Made by a program: the position numbers and the translations under genes. Below are positions 5,922 to 7,268 of a stretch of 7,268 bases of DNA, in pieces. Location of the stretch: contig DCYM01000059.1 in NCBI GenBank assembly GCA_002331465.1, forward strand, positions 1 through 7,268. The letters are read 5' to 3'. The number at the start of each line of letters is the position of its first letter. Positions within the stretch are counted from its first letter, which is position 1. The stretch comes from Candidatus Neomicrothrix sp. UBA2110 (lineage in GTDB: Bacteria > Actinomycetota > Acidimicrobiia > Acidimicrobiales > Poriferisodalaceae). The notes beneath the pieces were generated by a model, which saw only the letters and a program-made list of their open reading frames with translations, had not been told where the DNA came from and made no database searches.

Positions 5922-7268
5922 TCAGCCTCCGAGTCGGTGACCTTCACGGCGTCGAAGTTCAACGTTGACGCCAAGTTTCTCCAAATGTTGCAGCACTGTT
6001 AGATGACCTTGAGGGATCGGGTGACCCTCAAAGAAAGTTTGAATCTCTGCTGCGAGATCTGGAGTCGACAACGAACGAATTCCCGAGACCATCCGCGGAA
6101 TGGAGTTCTGAGGGAACTTCTCGTTGAGTTCTTCCCAACGATCCCTAATGAGTTCCCAAGCTAAGCGCCCATGACTTCGATGGCTCATGGCAGCTGACAA
6201 AAGATATGGAGCGTTCTGACTTCGAACTTCAGAGGTTATGAGTTCAAGTGTCTGTTCGAACAGTTGAATATCTTCGATCTCCAGCAACGCCATGAGATAA
6301 CGAACCTCTAACTGAGGAGTAGGAGCTTCGCGGTATAGGTCTACAAGAGTTGCGTGGGTAGCGTCGTCTCCTGCTGCAGCAACGACACGCACCACAGCGG
6401 CCGCCAAGTTCGGCTCAACCGTATTGCCCGCACTTGCGTCAGCGAAAAGAGCATTAGCCATTTCTCGGACTGAGGCGTCTTGGCCTGTGGTTCCAGCGGC
6501 CGCAAATAGCGCTGCCCGTAGCTCGCGATCCAGGGCGGGTTCGTTATCCATTGGTTCGAGCCCCAAGACCCCAAGCCCTGTGGTCGAGAGGTCCCGAACT
6601 AGAACTTCCAAACGCTGCTGTCCCGAGGGGTCCGCGATGGCATACAGGTGCTCCAAGGACGACAACATTCGTTGCCAAACTGCGAGATCAGTTTCTGAAG
6701 CCAAGCTCGTTATCAGAGCGATGTGATCTTCAGCTTTTAGTTCCCCAGCTAGCACTGCTGACCAGGTGTCATCAACGAGTCCGTAGCGTTCGGCCTCGGA
6801 GAGTACGTCAAGAGCGCGCCCCGACAACGCGTCGCGCAGAACCTTGCTGTAACTCACTCGGTAAAATCCGTGGCCGCCCGCATTAACTATCACCCAGGCA
6901 GGTGTGCCACCCAGATCAATAGTTGCCTCAGAATCTTCAAGGAGGAGGCGACTTTGCACTGTCTCCGAACCCACTTGTGCCCGAACGATTATCGGAACAT
7001 GCCATGTTGCGTCCCCAACTTCGCCGTAACCAAATCTTGACTGTCGAACCTTGATGCCCTCCGAGCATGTCTCGACGGAGATCACTGGATGCCCGCCCTG
7101 AAATATCCAAGTATCCATCGCTGCGCGAACAGGGATCCCAGTGGCGGTTTCCAACGAGTCCCATAAATCAGTGGTTGTGGTGTTCCCGTAACTGTTGGCA
7201 GTTAGGTAGTGGTTCACTCCGCTTCTGAACTGCTCAATTCCGAGGAACTGTTCAAGCATCCGAACGAC
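5922..7268 (-). CDS. pepN: Aminopeptidase N (M1 family metallopeptidase), C-terminal 448 residues
   Basis: The frame runs from the right edge (VVRMLEQFLG as the first residues) to TGA at 5922-5924, so the gene is cut by the window and the ATG at 7257-7259 is internal, not the start. The first part is the end of the M1 catalytic domain: MLEQFLGIEQFRSGVNHYL, YGNTTTTDLWDSLE and WIFQGGHPVISVE match the segment following the HEXXH zinc site in actinobacterial PepN. A beta region and then WVIVNAGGHGFYRVSYS mark entry to the ERAP1-like C-terminal helical domain, which fills the rest. The catalytic HEXXH-x18-E and GAMEN motifs would lie off the window. M1 enzymes remove N-terminal residues from peptides, normally in the cytoplasm. 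Visible parts are intact, with no frameshift. A full gene of roughly 850 residues is expected. Confidence 0.93.
   Translation of the reverse strand, partial: VVRMLEQFLGIEQFRSGVNHYLTANSYGNTTTTDLWDSLETATGIPVRAAMDTWIFQGGHPVISVETCSEGIKVRQSRFGYGEVGDATWHVPIIVRAQVGSETVQSRLLLEDSEATIDLGGTPAWVIVNAGGHGFYRVSYSKVLRDALSGRALDVLSEAERYGLVDDTWSAVLAGELKAEDHIALITSLASETDLAVWQRMLSSLEHLYAIADPSGQQRLEVLVRDLSTTGLGVLGLEPMDNEPALDRELRAALFAAAGTTGQDASVREMANALFADASAGNTVEPNLAAAVVRVVAAAGDDATHATLVDLYREAPTPQLEVRYLMALLEIEDIQLFEQTLELITSEVRSQNAPYLLSAAMSHRSHGRLAWELIRDRWEELNEKFPQNSIPRMVSGIRSLSTPDLAAEIQTFFEGHPIPQGHLTVLQHLEKLGVNVELRRREGHRLGG

Noticed and set aside
5738..5974. 78-aa minus-strand ORF across the ctaG-pepN gap
   Set aside because: It overlaps the pepN end and the 42-aa membrane ORF in a different phase, with a featureless composition; the 42-aa frame gives a far more protein-like sequence.

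Overview
The window reads as a chromosomal segment of a moderate-GC actinobacterium, most likely an uncultured aquatic Acidimicrobiia-like lineage. That is inferred from gene content and order: an FmdB zinc-ribbon protein with a long Ser/Lys/Asp tail divergent from moeA, a SepX/GlpR-like membrane protein after the molybdenum cofactor genes, and an actinobacterial-style SCO1-CtaG pair. The lineage cannot be fixed from the sequence alone. Coding density is high, no stretch over 300 bases lacks a gene, and there is no IS element, integrase, CRISPR array or other sign of transfer.

Left part (1-621): the last 30 codons of a probable undecaprenyl-diphosphatase gene (uppP) enter from the left and converge on a minus-strand fmdB-type gene. 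A weak hairpin lies between them. The 99 bp between fmdB and the divergent moeA carry both start regions and a perfect 13-bp palindrome.

Centre (622-4086): moeA, moaA and moaC form a plus-strand molybdenum cofactor cluster. MoaA and MoaC together turn GTP into cyclic pyranopterin monophosphate, and MoeA inserts molybdate into molybdopterin at the end of the pathway; moaB/mog, moaD, moaE and mobA are not in the window. After a 184-bp gap with a very strong ribosome binding site comes a 171-aa protein with three predicted membrane segments, resembling the actinobacterial divisome protein SepX/GlpR. In Corynebacterium the MoeA homologue Glp binds GlpR and FtsZ, so this moeA may serve in cell division as well as, or instead of, cofactor synthesis.

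Right part (4163-7268): a tRNA-Ala(CGC) gene is followed closely by an SCO1/SenC copper chaperone lipoprotein and a Caa3-type CtaG, both implicated in copper delivery to cytochrome c oxidase. On the minus strand, the C-terminal part of an M1-family aminopeptidase N enters from the right edge. It is followed by a 42-codon ORF that encodes a plausible single-pass membrane protein, too short for ordinary gene callers, whose 3' end overlaps that of ctaG by 28 bp.

No wholly new system is evident. The best leads are the Moco/division coupling (moeA with a compact GlpR-like protein) and the hidden small membrane protein.
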